Source: Treponema sp.
GTDB taxonomy: Bacteria > Spirochaetota > Spirochaetia > Treponematales > Breznakiellaceae
Assembly (NCBI GenBank): GCA_031288815.1
Contig: JAITQR010000113.1
Span: 1 to 17,760, forward strand
Length of the DNA stretch: 17,760 nt
Direction of reading: 5' to 3'
Of this stretch, positions 7,323-15,330 are shown piece by piece; position 1 is the first letter of the stretch, and every line of letters starts with the position of its first letter. The position numbers were made by a program, and so were the translations under genes. Below the pieces are notes generated by a model. It searched no databases. It saw only the letters and a program-made list of their open reading frames with translations, and had not been told where the DNA came from.

Positions 7323-7352
7323 CCGTTCCCAAAACCCCCGTTTTGCGAACGG
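7323..7352. other. Stable hairpin upstream of glycine aptamer 1
   Basis: CCGTTC pairs with GAACGG, and after one C-C mismatch CAAAA pairs with TTTTG around a six-base loop (CCCCCG on the plus strand). It lies about 25 bases 5' of aptamer 1 in the gcvT leader. No T-run follows on either strand, so it is not a typical terminator. It may be a leader structure of the riboswitch transcript. No convincing minus-strand promoter for the gcv operon could be picked out between here and 7500. Confidence 0.4.
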
Positions 7353-7486
7353 CTCTCCCGTTAACCCTCTTATCTTTGGGGAACAAGATCAAGTCCGGTT
7401 GGGATGGGCATCACCGTTTACTCCGATAACAAGGCCTCATAGGGGAAACCCAAATCCGGGGCGGCGCGCGCGATTGCGTATTTTTG

Positions 7487-7515
7487 TTGACAGCGCAAAA
7501 TAGAGGTGTTATGGT
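7487..7515 (+). promoter_or_regulatory. Possible sigma-70-type promoter facing the AraC regulator
   Basis: A perfect TTGACA (7487-7492) is followed after 17 bases by TATGGT (7510-7515), a four-of-six -10 match. A transcript from here would start near 7522 and run through the inverted-repeat-rich segment before the regulator gene, about 320 bases downstream. Hexamers were matched by eye. Confidence 0.4.
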
Positions 7516-7521
7516 TGTGTT

Positions 7522-7690
7522 TACGGGCTTCGGGGAGGGGTAAGGCGGTTTCGGCGTTTCGCGCAGGGTGTTACGCGACAGTTTTAAGACCGCGGTTTCT
7601 GCCAGATGCGGGGGAGCGCCCCTGTTCGCAAAACAACCGCCTTTGTGGACAGACACTAAACATAAAGGCGAAATGATCCGGTGTCGCCTT
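7522..7690 (+). other. Gene-free segment rich in inverted repeats
   Basis: No protein-like frame is seen. AAGGCGGTT (7542-7550) pairs with AACCGCCTT (7635-7643) over nine bases, enclosing two smaller hairpins: TCGCG/CGCGA (7559-7578) and GCG-GGGG/CCCC-CGC (7608-7629). Just downstream AAGGCGA (7665-7671) pairs with TCGCCTT (7684-7690). The CGCCTT at 7638-7643 could instead pair with AAGGCG at 7665, so alternative folds exist. This could be a structured leader or a small RNA made from the 7487 promoter. Nothing known was recognised. Confidence 0.35.
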
Positions 7691-7695
7691 GGTAT

Positions 7696-7740
7696 TACGG
7701 ATTAAAGATGACCAATGAATATTCTAAAAACAAATCCGTA
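7696..7740. promoter_or_regulatory. Inverted repeat upstream of the regulator, possible operator
   Basis: TACGGATT (7696-7703) and AATCCGTA (7733-7740) are perfect eight-base inverted arms, 29 bases apart, ending just before a promoter-like -10 hexamer. The position would suit a regulator binding site, possibly autoregulation. AraC-family sites are usually direct repeats, so the link to the neighbouring regulator is weak. Confidence 0.25.
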
Positions 7741-7745
7741 GGAAA

Positions 7746-7751
7746 TACAAT
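7746..7751 (+). promoter_or_regulatory. Possible -10 element close to the AraC regulator
   Basis: TACAAT matches the -10 consensus at five of six bases. The -35 region 17-18 bases upstream (TCTAAA or TTCTAA) matches poorly. Transcription would begin near 7758, about 33 bases before the short leader frame. The region 7720-7790 is AT-rich, unlike the rest of the window. Confidence 0.3.
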
Positions 7752-7790
7752 ACAGATTATTCTTTTTGTTTTTAAAAAAAAGGAAAGGAT

Positions 7791-7841
7791 ATGCCTGGCC
7801 CGCTTTGCGGTGTGGGATCGCCTGCTCCCCCGGCTCCGTGA
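7791..7841 (+). CDS. Short leader frame (16 residues) before the AraC regulator
   Basis: ATG with AAGGA six bases upstream opens a frame encoding MPGPLCGVGSPAPPAP, ending with TGA two bases before the ATG of the regulator. The TGA also overlaps an in-frame GTG of the regulator as GTGA. This is the best ribosome binding site in the region, and the regulator has none of its own. The short frame may therefore bring ribosomes to the regulator by translational coupling. The alternative is that a sequencing indel has split the true N-terminus, since the regulator frame is open back to a TTG at 7766. No homology is claimed for the peptide. Confidence 0.4.
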   Translation: MPGPLCGVGSPAPPAP

Positions 7842-7843
7842 CC

Positions 7844-10147
7844 ATGGATAGCGCGGCTTGGGGCTTTAGAAGAAAATCCGTCAGGAACCGGTATTTTTTC
7901 TCATCCTTCCTGCTGACGGTGGGGATCATTATCTTCATGATATTTTCTTTTTACTTCCTCTACATCAACAGTTATGTGAACACCATCAACATTAAATCGA
8001 TAGACAAGTTCAACCAGGTGAAAAACGAGATCGACCTAATCATCAAGGACTTCGCGTTTTACGCTTCTGTGGTTTCCGGTCAGGTCGGCGAGGCCCGGGA
8101 AAAAGATCTTTACCGGAGCGATGAACTGGTAAAGGCCATGGCTTACTGCTGGGAAAACATACGGAATGCCAAGGCGACGTTCTTTTACCAGCGGGGCAGC
8201 CGGTTTATTTACTTCGCCGAGGAGGCGGTTCCCTACCATCTTTTCGAACAGATGGTGTACGATGCGGTGGAGATGACGATGAAGCGGGTTTTCTCATCCC
8301 TAAACAACGACCGGGTACCCAAAAAGATCTGTCTTGCCGCCGGTGGGAACAACACCACTATTTTTACCTACCCGGTGCCCCTGCTCGACATCTCCCCCCA
8401 GGCAACCATGGGCTTCCTGCTCAACTGGGATGATCTCCGCCTGGTCTTCGACAACTATCTGGGGAACTATGACTATTCGGTGATGATCCTGGATGAGGAA
8501 AACCGGCCGGTGTACTTTAGCGATACCGCCCTTTTTAGCGGCAAGGATATCTACGGAAAACTGGTTCAACTCAAGGGAACCGGCATCTTCCGTTACGATG
8601 TTACCGGGAAGGATCAGATCACCCTGCGGCTTATTTCCGAAGACAGCCGACTTAACTACTTTTTTGTGATGGACCGGAATGACTTTTACCGGGAGATCGG
8701 AACCATGCGAACAATCCTTTCTCTCCTGGCTATGGCGATGGTTATTCTGGGACTGTTCTTTTCCGCCACCGCAGCCTACCGGAATTACCGGCCCGTCAAG
8801 CGGCTTATGGACAAACTGATCTCCGGCGGGAATTACCCCGGCAGGAACAAGGACGAATTCGGCGCCCTCGAAGAGGTCTTTGACGAATACCGGAGCCGGA
8901 ACAAATCGCTGGAGAGCGATCTTGCCCGGCAGGATCTTATCATGAAACACCATGCCCTGGTACGGCTTATCAGCGGCGCTTACCAGGACGGGAAGGGGAC
9001 CGCCGCCGGTGAGGGTCAGGACATGATGCCCGGCATCATGTCCTTCAGTTTTAAGCACGAGTATTTTCTGATGCTCTTTGTCTACATCCCGGAAAAATCC
9101 GCCAGGGTCCGCCGTCCGGGAGCGGATCAGAATACTGGAAAGGCGGGGTATCAGCCGAAGATCCTCTACAATCTCCAGACGGAAGAATATGAGGTCTACC
9201 TTTTCAAGCTGGAGCGGGAAGAGTCCTACGCCGCCCTGGTAAACACAGCCTACGGAGCCACGGCCGGCCTCGCGAGCTTGGAGGAAGGCGGGGGCCGGGA
9301 CATTGCCCTCCGGGTACTGGAATTTGTCCGGGCCAATGTCAGCCCCGGGGCCCTCGTGGGTATGGGCGGGTTTTCCAGTAGTCCCCTGGGCTGCGAGTCG
9401 TCCTTTATGCAGTCCTACGCCGCAATCCGTGAACGGAGCCTTGAAGTCCTGCCGGGAATATACGCCTTTAAGCCGTCTCCGGAGGATGAAACGCCTTCCT
9501 ACCCGGAAAAGGAACTGTCCCTCTACCTCCACGCCCTGAAGACCGGGGACGCGGGGCAGGCTCTTGCCTTCCTGGCCCGGCTCCTGGAAAAGGCGGAGGC
9601 TAACACCAATTCTTCCCTGAACCCGCGGTTTTACGCCTCCGATATCGCCAACTCGGTTCTTAAAACCCTGGTGAAGAACAACCTGCCCTGGGACAGCGCC
9701 GCCTTTAAGGACTTATGGAATTTCAGTTCTTTCCCGGTTTTCAAAGAAAAAATAACCAGGTTGACCGGAACCCTCTGCGAGGGTATCGTCGGCAGCAGAA
9801 GGAACAGCAAGCGGCAGACCGCCCGGGAGATACGGGATTTTATCGACGCCAATTGCAACAGGCCGGATTTTTCCCTGCTTATGACGGCGGAAAAATTTAA
9901 CCTGTCCGTTTCTTACCTCAGCAATTTTTTTAAAGAGGAGCTTGGGACCGGTTTTAACAAGTATGTGTCGAATTTGAGGCTTTCCGAGGCAAAAAGACTC
10001 CTGATTTCCACGAATTTGCCGGTAAAAGACATCGTTAAGCGGATAGGTTATTCCGATATCCCCAGTTTTATCAAAAAATTCCGCCAGGCCGAGGGGATGA
10101 GTCCGGGGAAATTCCGGGAGACTAAACAAGATGCCGGACATGGTTAA
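7844..10147 (+). CDS. Membrane-anchored AraC-family transcriptional regulator (YesN-like)
   Basis: A one-protein sensor and regulator of 767 residues from this ATG. The first transmembrane helix is near residues 17-41 (YFFSSFLLTVGIIIFMIFSFYF, shortened here to its core). A predicted extracytoplasmic sensor region of about 250 residues follows, then a second helix near 290-312 (TILSLLAMAMVILGLFF) and a cytoplasmic middle region. Two helix-turn-helix motifs of the AraC type end the protein at about 665-760, including SYLSNFFKEELGTGFNKYV and DIVKRIGYSDIPSFIKKFR. The extracytoplasmic part is Cache-like in layout, but I cannot prove the fold. The frame is open back to TTG 7766, and GTG 7838 is also possible; none has its own Shine-Dalgarno sequence. 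The gene directly precedes the importer genes, as is usual for regulators controlling oligosaccharide uptake; the inducing ligand is unknown. Confidence 0.88.
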   Translation: MDSAAWGFRRKSVRNRYFFSSFLLTVGIIIFMIFSFYFLYINSYVNTINIKSIDKFNQVKNEIDLIIKDFAFYASVVSGQVGEAREKDLYRSDELVKAMAYCWENIRNAKATFFYQRGSRFIYFAEEAVPYHLFEQMVYDAVEMTMKRVFSSLNNDRVPKKICLAAGGNNTTIFTYPVPLLDISPQATMGFLLNWDDLRLVFDNYLGNYDYSVMILDEENRPVYFSDTALFSGKDIYGKLVQLKGTGIFRYDVTGKDQITLRLISEDSRLNYFFVMDRNDFYREIGTMRTILSLLAMAMVILGLFFSATAAYRNYRPVKRLMDKLISGGNYPGRNKDEFGALEEVFDEYRSRNKSLESDLARQDLIMKHHALVRLISGAYQDGKGTAAGEGQDMMPGIMSFSFKHEYFLMLFVYIPEKSARVRRPGADQNTGKAGYQPKILYNLQTEEYEVYLFKLEREESYAALVNTAYGATAGLASLEEGGGRDIALRVLEFVRANVSPGALVGMGGFSSSPLGCESSFMQSYAAIRERSLEVLPGIYAFKPSPEDETPSYPEKELSLYLHALKTGDAGQALAFLARLLEKAEANTNSSLNPRFYASDIANSVLKTLVKNNLPWDSAAFKDLWNFSSFPVFKEKITRLTGTLCEGIVGSRRNSKRQTAREIRDFIDANCNRPDFSLLMTAEKFNLSVSYLSNFFKEELGTGFNKYVSNLRLSEAKRLLISTNLPVKDIVKRIGYSDIPSFIKKFRQAEGMSPGKFRETKQDAGHG

Positions 10148-10223
10148 AATTTAAAAAATAAAAAATCACCTTTCGTAAAAAATACAAATTGATATCTCCG
10201 GAAACCGGCCCTACCCTGAACCC
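10148..10223 (+). promoter_or_regulatory. AT-rich gap before the importer operon, likely promoter region
   Basis: Seventy-six bases separate the regulator and the first permease. The first 45 are strongly AT-rich (runs of A with TTTCGT and then TATCTC after a 16-base spacer), in contrast to the GC-rich flanks. A promoter or regulator site is plausible, but no hexamer pair is convincing. A CCGG-AAA-CCGG element at about 10198-10208 is the only small palindrome. No terminator for the regulator gene is visible. Confidence 0.3.
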
Positions 10224-11144
10224 ATGAAAAACCAAGGATTCCCGTACCGGGCACGGAAAAATTTTACCGAGTACAAGTACGCTTATTTCATGCTGCTCCC
10301 GGTGGCGGCCTACTACATCATCTTCCACTATATTCCCATGGGCGGCATCGTCATCGCCTTTAAGGAATTCCGTCCCGGCTTGGGGTTTTTCAGAAGCCCC
10401 TGGGTGGGGCTGGAACACTTTGTTACCTTTTTTTCGGGCCCCTACGCATGGCGGGTCATCCGGAATACCCTGCTGATAAACCTTTACGAGCTTGTCTTCC
10501 AGTTCCCCATGCCGATCGTCTTTGCCCTGCTCCTGAACGAGCTGCGGGGTGGACGGTATAAGAAGTTCATCCAGACCCTGAGCTACCTGCCCCACTTTAT
10601 CTCCGTGGTGGTGATGTGCGGCATCATCGTCAGCTTTACCTCCCGGAACGGTATTGTAAGCCAGATCCTCAGCCTTCTCGGCCAGGAGCCGATGAATCTC
10701 CTCATCAAACCCGAGTGGTTCAGACCCATCTTCGTGGGGAGTACCATCTGGAAGACCACCGGGTGGGCCAGCATCATCTATATCGCCACCCTTTCCCGGG
10801 TTGACCCGGCTCTTTACGAGGCGGCCGCCATGGATGGCGCGGGACGCTTCCTCCAAACGGTTCATATCACCCTGCCGGTACTTTTCCCCATCATCACCAT
10901 CCAGTTGATCCTCCGGATCGGCCACATTATGAGCCAGGGCTACGAAAAGGTGATACTACTTTACAATCCCATGACCTATGAAGTGGCGGATATTGTTTCA
11001 TCTTATGTATACCGGGCCGGGCTGGAACGGGCCAACTACAGTTTCGGCGCGGCGGTGGGGATTTTTAATTCCGTGGTGAACATGATCCTCCTGGTGTCGG
11101 CGAACCGAATCAGCCGGAAGATAAACCAGGAAAGCCTGTGGTGA
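10224..11144 (+). CDS. ABC transporter permease, LplB type (oligosaccharide import)
   Basis: Inner-membrane permease of a CUT1-like carbohydrate importer, 306 residues with about six membrane helices. The N-terminal stretch YFMLLPVAAYYIIFHYIPMGGIVIAFKEF is typical of the LplB group (given here as positions 22-50). The EAA motif that contacts the ATPase is YEAAAMDGAGRFLQTVHITLP, near residues 198-218. The ATG has no clear Shine-Dalgarno sequence; the next gene starts ten bases after the stop. It would pair with the second permease. The ATPase is not encoded in the window; such importers commonly share an ATPase encoded elsewhere. Confidence 0.93.
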   Translation: MKNQGFPYRARKNFTEYKYAYFMLLPVAAYYIIFHYIPMGGIVIAFKEFRPGLGFFRSPWVGLEHFVTFFSGPYAWRVIRNTLLINLYELVFQFPMPIVFALLLNELRGGRYKKFIQTLSYLPHFISVVVMCGIIVSFTSRNGIVSQILSLLGQEPMNLLIKPEWFRPIFVGSTIWKTTGWASIIYIATLSRVDPALYEAAAMDGAGRFLQTVHITLPVLFPIITIQLILRIGHIMSQGYEKVILLYNPMTYEVADIVSSYVYRAGLERANYSFGAAVGIFNSVVNMILLVSANRISRKINQESLW

Positions 11145-11154
11145 GGGGCAGTAT

Positions 11155-12027
11155 ATGAAAACATCCGCCGGTGAACGTGTTTTTGACGTTTTCAACATTA
11201 TCCTGACCGCCTTGGTCGCCTTCGTCTGCGTTTATCCCATGTGGTACGTGTGTATGTCTTCCTTTAGCGACGCGGATCTCTACGCCAACACTTACAGCGC
11301 CATGTGGAAGCCCCTGGGCTTTTCTCTCCGGGCCTACGAGGTGGTGCTGAATAACCCCAACATCAAAAGTGGCTACTACAACACCCTGATCTATGCCTTC
11401 GCGGGTACCGCCGCCAATATCTTCATGACGGTGCTCGGCGCCTACGGCCTTTCCCGCAAAAACATCATGGTAAAGCGAGCCTTCATGGTTTTTATCGTGG
11501 TTTCCATGTACTTTAGCGGCGGCATGATCCCTAACTTCCTTCTGGTCAAAGCCCTGGGCATGTACAATACCCGCTTTGCCCTGATCGTCCCGGGCCTTAT
11601 CGCCACCTGGAACCTGATCATCCTGCGTACCGCCTTTAGCCAAATTCCCTATGAGCTTGAAGAATCGGTAAAGATAGACGGCGGTAATGACCTGGTAATC
11701 CTCTGGTGTATCACTGTTCCCATGGCAAAGGCCACCATCGCCGTTATCGCCATGTATTACATGGTAGGCCACTGGAACGCCTGGTTCGGCGCGATGATAT
11801 ATCTGCAGGATGCCAAGCTCAAGCCGTTGCAGCTATTCCTCAGGGACATACTGATTTCCCTGACCGTGTCGGGGAATACCGTTGACGGTGGAGTCGAGAT
11901 CGCGAACCTGTACCTGACGGTACGGCATGCGACGATCATGGTATCCACCCTGCCGATCCTGGTGATCTACCCCTTTATCCAAAAGTATTTTACCCGGGGT
12001 TTGATGATGGGCTCTTTAAAGGGCTGA
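11155..12027 (+). CDS. ABC transporter permease, YtcP/AraQ-like (oligosaccharide import)
   Basis: Second permease of the importer, 290 residues with about six helices. The opening part (FDVFNIILTALVAFVCVYPMWYVCMSSFSD, starting near residue 9) and the GGMIPNFLLVKALGMYNTRFAL segment near 121 are typical of the YtcP group that partners LplB. The EAA loop is YELEESVKIDGGNDLVILWCITVP, near 166-189. The ATG has AGGGG about seven bases upstream. The two permeases differ enough to form a heterodimer, as usual. Substrate is inferred from neighbours to be a saccharide. Confidence 0.93.
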   Translation: MKTSAGERVFDVFNIILTALVAFVCVYPMWYVCMSSFSDADLYANTYSAMWKPLGFSLRAYEVVLNNPNIKSGYYNTLIYAFAGTAANIFMTVLGAYGLSRKNIMVKRAFMVFIVVSMYFSGGMIPNFLLVKALGMYNTRFALIVPGLIATWNLIILRTAFSQIPYELEESVKIDGGNDLVILWCITVPMAKATIAVIAMYYMVGHWNAWFGAMIYLQDAKLKPLQLFLRDILISLTVSGNTVDGGVEIANLYLTVRHATIMVSTLPILVIYPFIQKYFTRGLMMGSLKG

Positions 12028-12062
12028 TCAATTTTTTTAGGAATTTGTACAGGAGGATTGTG

Positions 12063-13652
12063 ATGAAAAACGGGAGCCTGTTTTTTTGCGGCCTGTCCGC
12101 GCTGGTGTTGTTCGTTATGGTACCGGTCCACGGCGGGGGAAAACCGGAAAGTCCCGCCGGGCAGGCGGCGGTCCAGGTAGGCGGGGCAGTTACCTATCCC
12201 CTGGTTAAAGAGGGGACGGCAACGCTGAAGTTCTGGTTTCCCCTGAACGCCTCGGTCCAGAGCATCCTCCAGACCTACAATGACACGGACTGGTACAAGG
12301 AAATTTTAAAAAAGACCGGGGTAAGCGTCGAATTTATCAATCCGCCGGCTTCCCAAACTACCGAGACTTTTAACCTGCTCATGGTTTCGGGGGATCTGCC
12401 GGACATGATCGGCAAGGCCGGCACCTACCAGGGCGGCGCCGAAAGAGGCGTCCAGGACGGGCTCTTCACCGATCTTACCCCGCTGGTTGAGGCGAATATG
12501 CCCGATTACGCAAAGACGATTACCCTGGATTCCATGCTGAACAAGAAGGTCCGCAACGAGGATGGAACGATTTCCGCCATATACCGTATCCAAATAGGGG
12601 ACGCGCCGCCCCCGGGGCAGCTCCTTATCCGCAAGGATGTACTGGCTGCGGCGGGGGAAACCAAGCCCCCGCTTACCCTGGCGGATTACGAGCGGCTGCT
12701 CCCGAAACTGAAGGCCCTGGGGATGATCCCCTACCAGTTAAGCCATCCGGCTGAAGGGATAGACTGGTATACCCTGGGGATCTACGGCCTTAAGCAGGAC
12801 TTCCTGAACCACGGTGGGAAGGTTTTCTGGGGTCCCGCCCACCAGGATTACAAAAAATACCTTGCGCTGATGAACGACTGGTACGGCAAGGGATATATCC
12901 CCAAGGACTTTATGACCATCGGTTCCGAAACCCAAAAGCTTTTCGTCAACAAAGAACTGGGGATCGGGCATCTGATGTCCGGGGTACTGTATAATCTGGG
13001 GCTCAAACAAAAATTTGAGATTATACCCCTCCAGCATCCCCGGCTTAGCGCCGACCAGAAGCTCCACTGGGAACAGCGATGGCAGGACACCATTAATGAC
13101 AACCCCACCGCCGTCAGCGCCAAGAGCAGGAACAAGGAACTGGCCCTGCGCTGGCTTAACTACGGCTTCACCCCCGAAGGTTCCCAGCTTTATACCTGGG
13201 GGATCGAGGGTCTGTCCTATACCATGGTGAATGGGGCGCTGGTTTACACCGAGGCGATGCTTCGTAATTCCAAATACTCCACCGAGGAACTGAGCTACAT
13301 GTGGAAAATGCGGGACATGGTATCCTACAACCCCGGGGACGCGAAGTCCCACGCGAACCTCCTGGCGGATCCCGGGGCCCTGGCGGCCCGGATGCGGTGG
13401 AGCGACGATCCCGGTCTGGACAGCGAATATACTCTGCCGGCCTTCAAACTAACCGACAAGGAAAACACCCGCCGTAGCAAGATCATGACCGATGTGCGGA
13501 CCTACTCGCAAGAGATGACCGTGAAGTTCATCGTCGGCGCGGAACCTCTGGAAAACTTTAACAAGTACATTGAGACCATGGAGAAATTCGGTATCCGCGA
13601 GGCGGAAGAGATCACCCAGACCGCCTACGACAGGACCTGGGGAAAAAAGTAA
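12063..13652 (+). CDS. Extracellular solute-binding protein of the importer
   Basis: Substrate receptor of the ABC importer, family 1 type, 529 residues, the usual length for the large LipO/YtcQ group. The start is ATG 12063, six bases after AGGAGG; the frame is open further upstream to a TTG without support. A signal sequence (FFCGLSALVLFVMVPVHG, residues 8-25) is followed by GGGKPESPAG. The glycine-rich run normally follows a lipobox cysteine, but the residue at that place is histidine, so lipidation is uncertain. The mature protein includes segments such as LRWLNYGFTPEGSQLYTWG (near residue 365) common in this family. The stop overlaps the ribosome binding site of the sulfatase gene, so the two are co-expressed. 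Confidence 0.9.
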   Translation: MKNGSLFFCGLSALVLFVMVPVHGGGKPESPAGQAAVQVGGAVTYPLVKEGTATLKFWFPLNASVQSILQTYNDTDWYKEILKKTGVSVEFINPPASQTTETFNLLMVSGDLPDMIGKAGTYQGGAERGVQDGLFTDLTPLVEANMPDYAKTITLDSMLNKKVRNEDGTISAIYRIQIGDAPPPGQLLIRKDVLAAAGETKPPLTLADYERLLPKLKALGMIPYQLSHPAEGIDWYTLGIYGLKQDFLNHGGKVFWGPAHQDYKKYLALMNDWYGKGYIPKDFMTIGSETQKLFVNKELGIGHLMSGVLYNLGLKQKFEIIPLQHPRLSADQKLHWEQRWQDTINDNPTAVSAKSRNKELALRWLNYGFTPEGSQLYTWGIEGLSYTMVNGALVYTEAMLRNSKYSTEELSYMWKMRDMVSYNPGDAKSHANLLADPGALAARMRWSDDPGLDSEYTLPAFKLTDKENTRRSKIMTDVRTYSQEMTVKFIVGAEPLENFNKYIETMEKFGIREAEEITQTAYDRTWGKK

Positions 13653-13662
13653 GGAGGATTTC

Positions 13663-15318
13663 ATGCCGGACCGCAAGGAACTGTTAAAGAAAGGCGCTCT
13701 CTCTATACCGGGGGTTTTAAGCCTTGCCCTGCCGTTTGCCGGTTATATCCGGCCGGCGGTCCTGCCGGATATTAATCCGCAGGGGACGCCGGATACCGAC
13801 TCGTGGGGGAAAAAGCCGAATATCGTCTTCATACTGGCCGACGATCTGGGATACGGCGATATTTCGATCTTCGACGATCTAAACGATGGGAAGTCTGCCG
13901 CGAATACCTCTCATATAGATTCCATAGCCCGCGACGGAATCGCCTTTACCGACGCTTATGTGGCGGCCCCGGTGTGCAGTCCTTCCCGGGCGGGTATCAT
14001 GGCCGCCCGGTTCCCCTCAGCCATGGGTTTTGAGGACAACAGGACCACCCGCGGCGGTTTTGCCCGTATCGGCGCGGACACCCTGCCCGCTCTGTTGAAA
14101 AACCGGGGCTATGTCACTGGCGCCATTGGCAAGTGGGATCTGGGCGGGACGATAACCGTCAACAGCGAGGGTATCGTCGGAGGGGTGGGGGTAGCCGATC
14201 CGGACTGCCTGCCCCACAGCCGGGGTTTCAACTACTTCTATGGTTTTCCCGGCGGCAAGAACAGCTATTATAAGATAGGCGCCGACAGTCTGCCCGCCGG
14301 CGGCTGGCATTTATACGACGGCAAGGCGCGGAGAGGCGACGGCGCAGGTGGGAAGGGCACGGTGGATCCGGCCTTGAATCTTTCCCGCAACATCCGGGAG
14401 TACCGTTTCGATGCAGGGTCGGAGGCCAAAAAATACACTGAACGCAATCCGGACGAACATCTGACGGATGTTTTTACCGCCAAGGCCCTGGATTTTATAG
14501 ACGCCAGCGCCGGCCAGGATAATCCTTTCTTCTTGTACCTTGCCTATAACTGTCCCCACGATCCCTACCAGGTACCGGACGAATTCTATCAAAAATATCC
14601 GTATATACCCGATGACGCCAGGCGCGTCTATACGGCCATGGTGGATCAACTGGATACCCGCATCGGCGAGGTACTGGCGAAGCTGGAAGAAAAGGGCATT
14701 GCCGGGAGCACCATCGTGATATTCGCCTCCGATAACGGCGGGGTAGCCGTAAAGGTAAACGGTGTTACCAAAGGTCCGGCGTATAACGGTGGGCTCCGGG
14801 GAGGGAAGTACGACCTTTACGAGGGCGGGGTCAGGGTACCCCTGGCGATCAAATGGCCCTCGGTGTATCCGGGTGGACGGCGGTTTACCGGGATGGTGAG
14901 TACCCTGGATCTACTTCCCACCTTGGCTGCCGTTGCGGGATACGGCGATGATAAAATAACTTCCTATGGTTTCGATGGTGTAAATCTCCTCCCCTATCTA
15001 AATGGAACGGGAAAAGGAGATATCCACGACGCGTTTTACTGGCGCAGCATTTCCGAATTTCAAACCGAAAAGGGCTCCGTCAAATACGCGGTGAGGAAGG
15101 GCAGCCTGAAATATCACTACGGAAAAACCCCCGGCGGTACGGTGACGGAGCGGCTCTTTGACCTGGAGACCAACCGCGCGGAAAATGATGGCGGCGACCT
15201 TTCCGGCAAACGGGAATATTCGGCTGCTTTGGCGGACATTAAGGCGGGACTGGATGCCTGGGAAGCGCGTATGTTCAAACTCCCCGCCGGTACACCTGGC
15301 CGAAGCATCACAAATTAA
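13663..15318 (+). CDS. Secreted formylglycine-type sulfatase
   Basis: Hydrolyses sulfate esters, here probably on a glycan. The product is 551 residues from ATG 13663, with AAGGAGG five bases upstream; the longer frame from 13570 overlaps the previous gene. An N-terminal hydrophobic segment (residues 10-28) after DRKELLKK suggests export, perhaps Tat-like. Sulfatase motifs are complete except one: metal-binding ADD (Asp60, Asp61), CSPSR with Cys105 as the formylglycine precursor and Arg109, Lys157 in GKWD, His299 in CPHDPY, SDNGG (Asp357, Asn358), and Lys382 in GGKYDLYEGG. The GKWHLG motif reads GKWDLG, with Asp159 in place of the usual histidine. Cys-type sulfatases need a maturation enzyme, not present here. 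Substrate is unknown. Confidence 0.93.
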   Translation: MPDRKELLKKGALSIPGVLSLALPFAGYIRPAVLPDINPQGTPDTDSWGKKPNIVFILADDLGYGDISIFDDLNDGKSAANTSHIDSIARDGIAFTDAYVAAPVCSPSRAGIMAARFPSAMGFEDNRTTRGGFARIGADTLPALLKNRGYVTGAIGKWDLGGTITVNSEGIVGGVGVADPDCLPHSRGFNYFYGFPGGKNSYYKIGADSLPAGGWHLYDGKARRGDGAGGKGTVDPALNLSRNIREYRFDAGSEAKKYTERNPDEHLTDVFTAKALDFIDASAGQDNPFFLYLAYNCPHDPYQVPDEFYQKYPYIPDDARRVYTAMVDQLDTRIGEVLAKLEEKGIAGSTIVIFASDNGGVAVKVNGVTKGPAYNGGLRGGKYDLYEGGVRVPLAIKWPSVYPGGRRFTGMVSTLDLLPTLAAVAGYGDDKITSYGFDGVNLLPYLNGTGKGDIHDAFYWRSISEFQTEKGSVKYAVRKGSLKYHYGKTPGGTVTERLFDLETNRAENDGGDLSGKREYSAALADIKAGLDAWEARMFKLPAGTPGRSITN

Positions 15319-15330
15319 GGAGAGTCGGCG

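Noticed and set aside
7300..7440. Minus-strand promoter for the gcv operon
   Set aside because: Several TTG-starting hexamers exist, but none has a reasonable -10 at 16-18 bases, so none was called.
7411..7656. An 81-residue minus-strand frame between the riboswitch and the regulator
   Set aside because: No recognisable domain, no convincing ribosome binding site, and the composition looks non-coding.
8300..9532. A 410-residue minus-strand frame opposite the AraC regulator
   Set aside because: It is antisense to a gene with clear membrane and AraC domains and shows no domain of its own.
13652..13662. Possible terminator between the receptor and sulfatase genes
   Set aside because: The gap is 10 bases and is filled by the sulfatase ribosome binding site.
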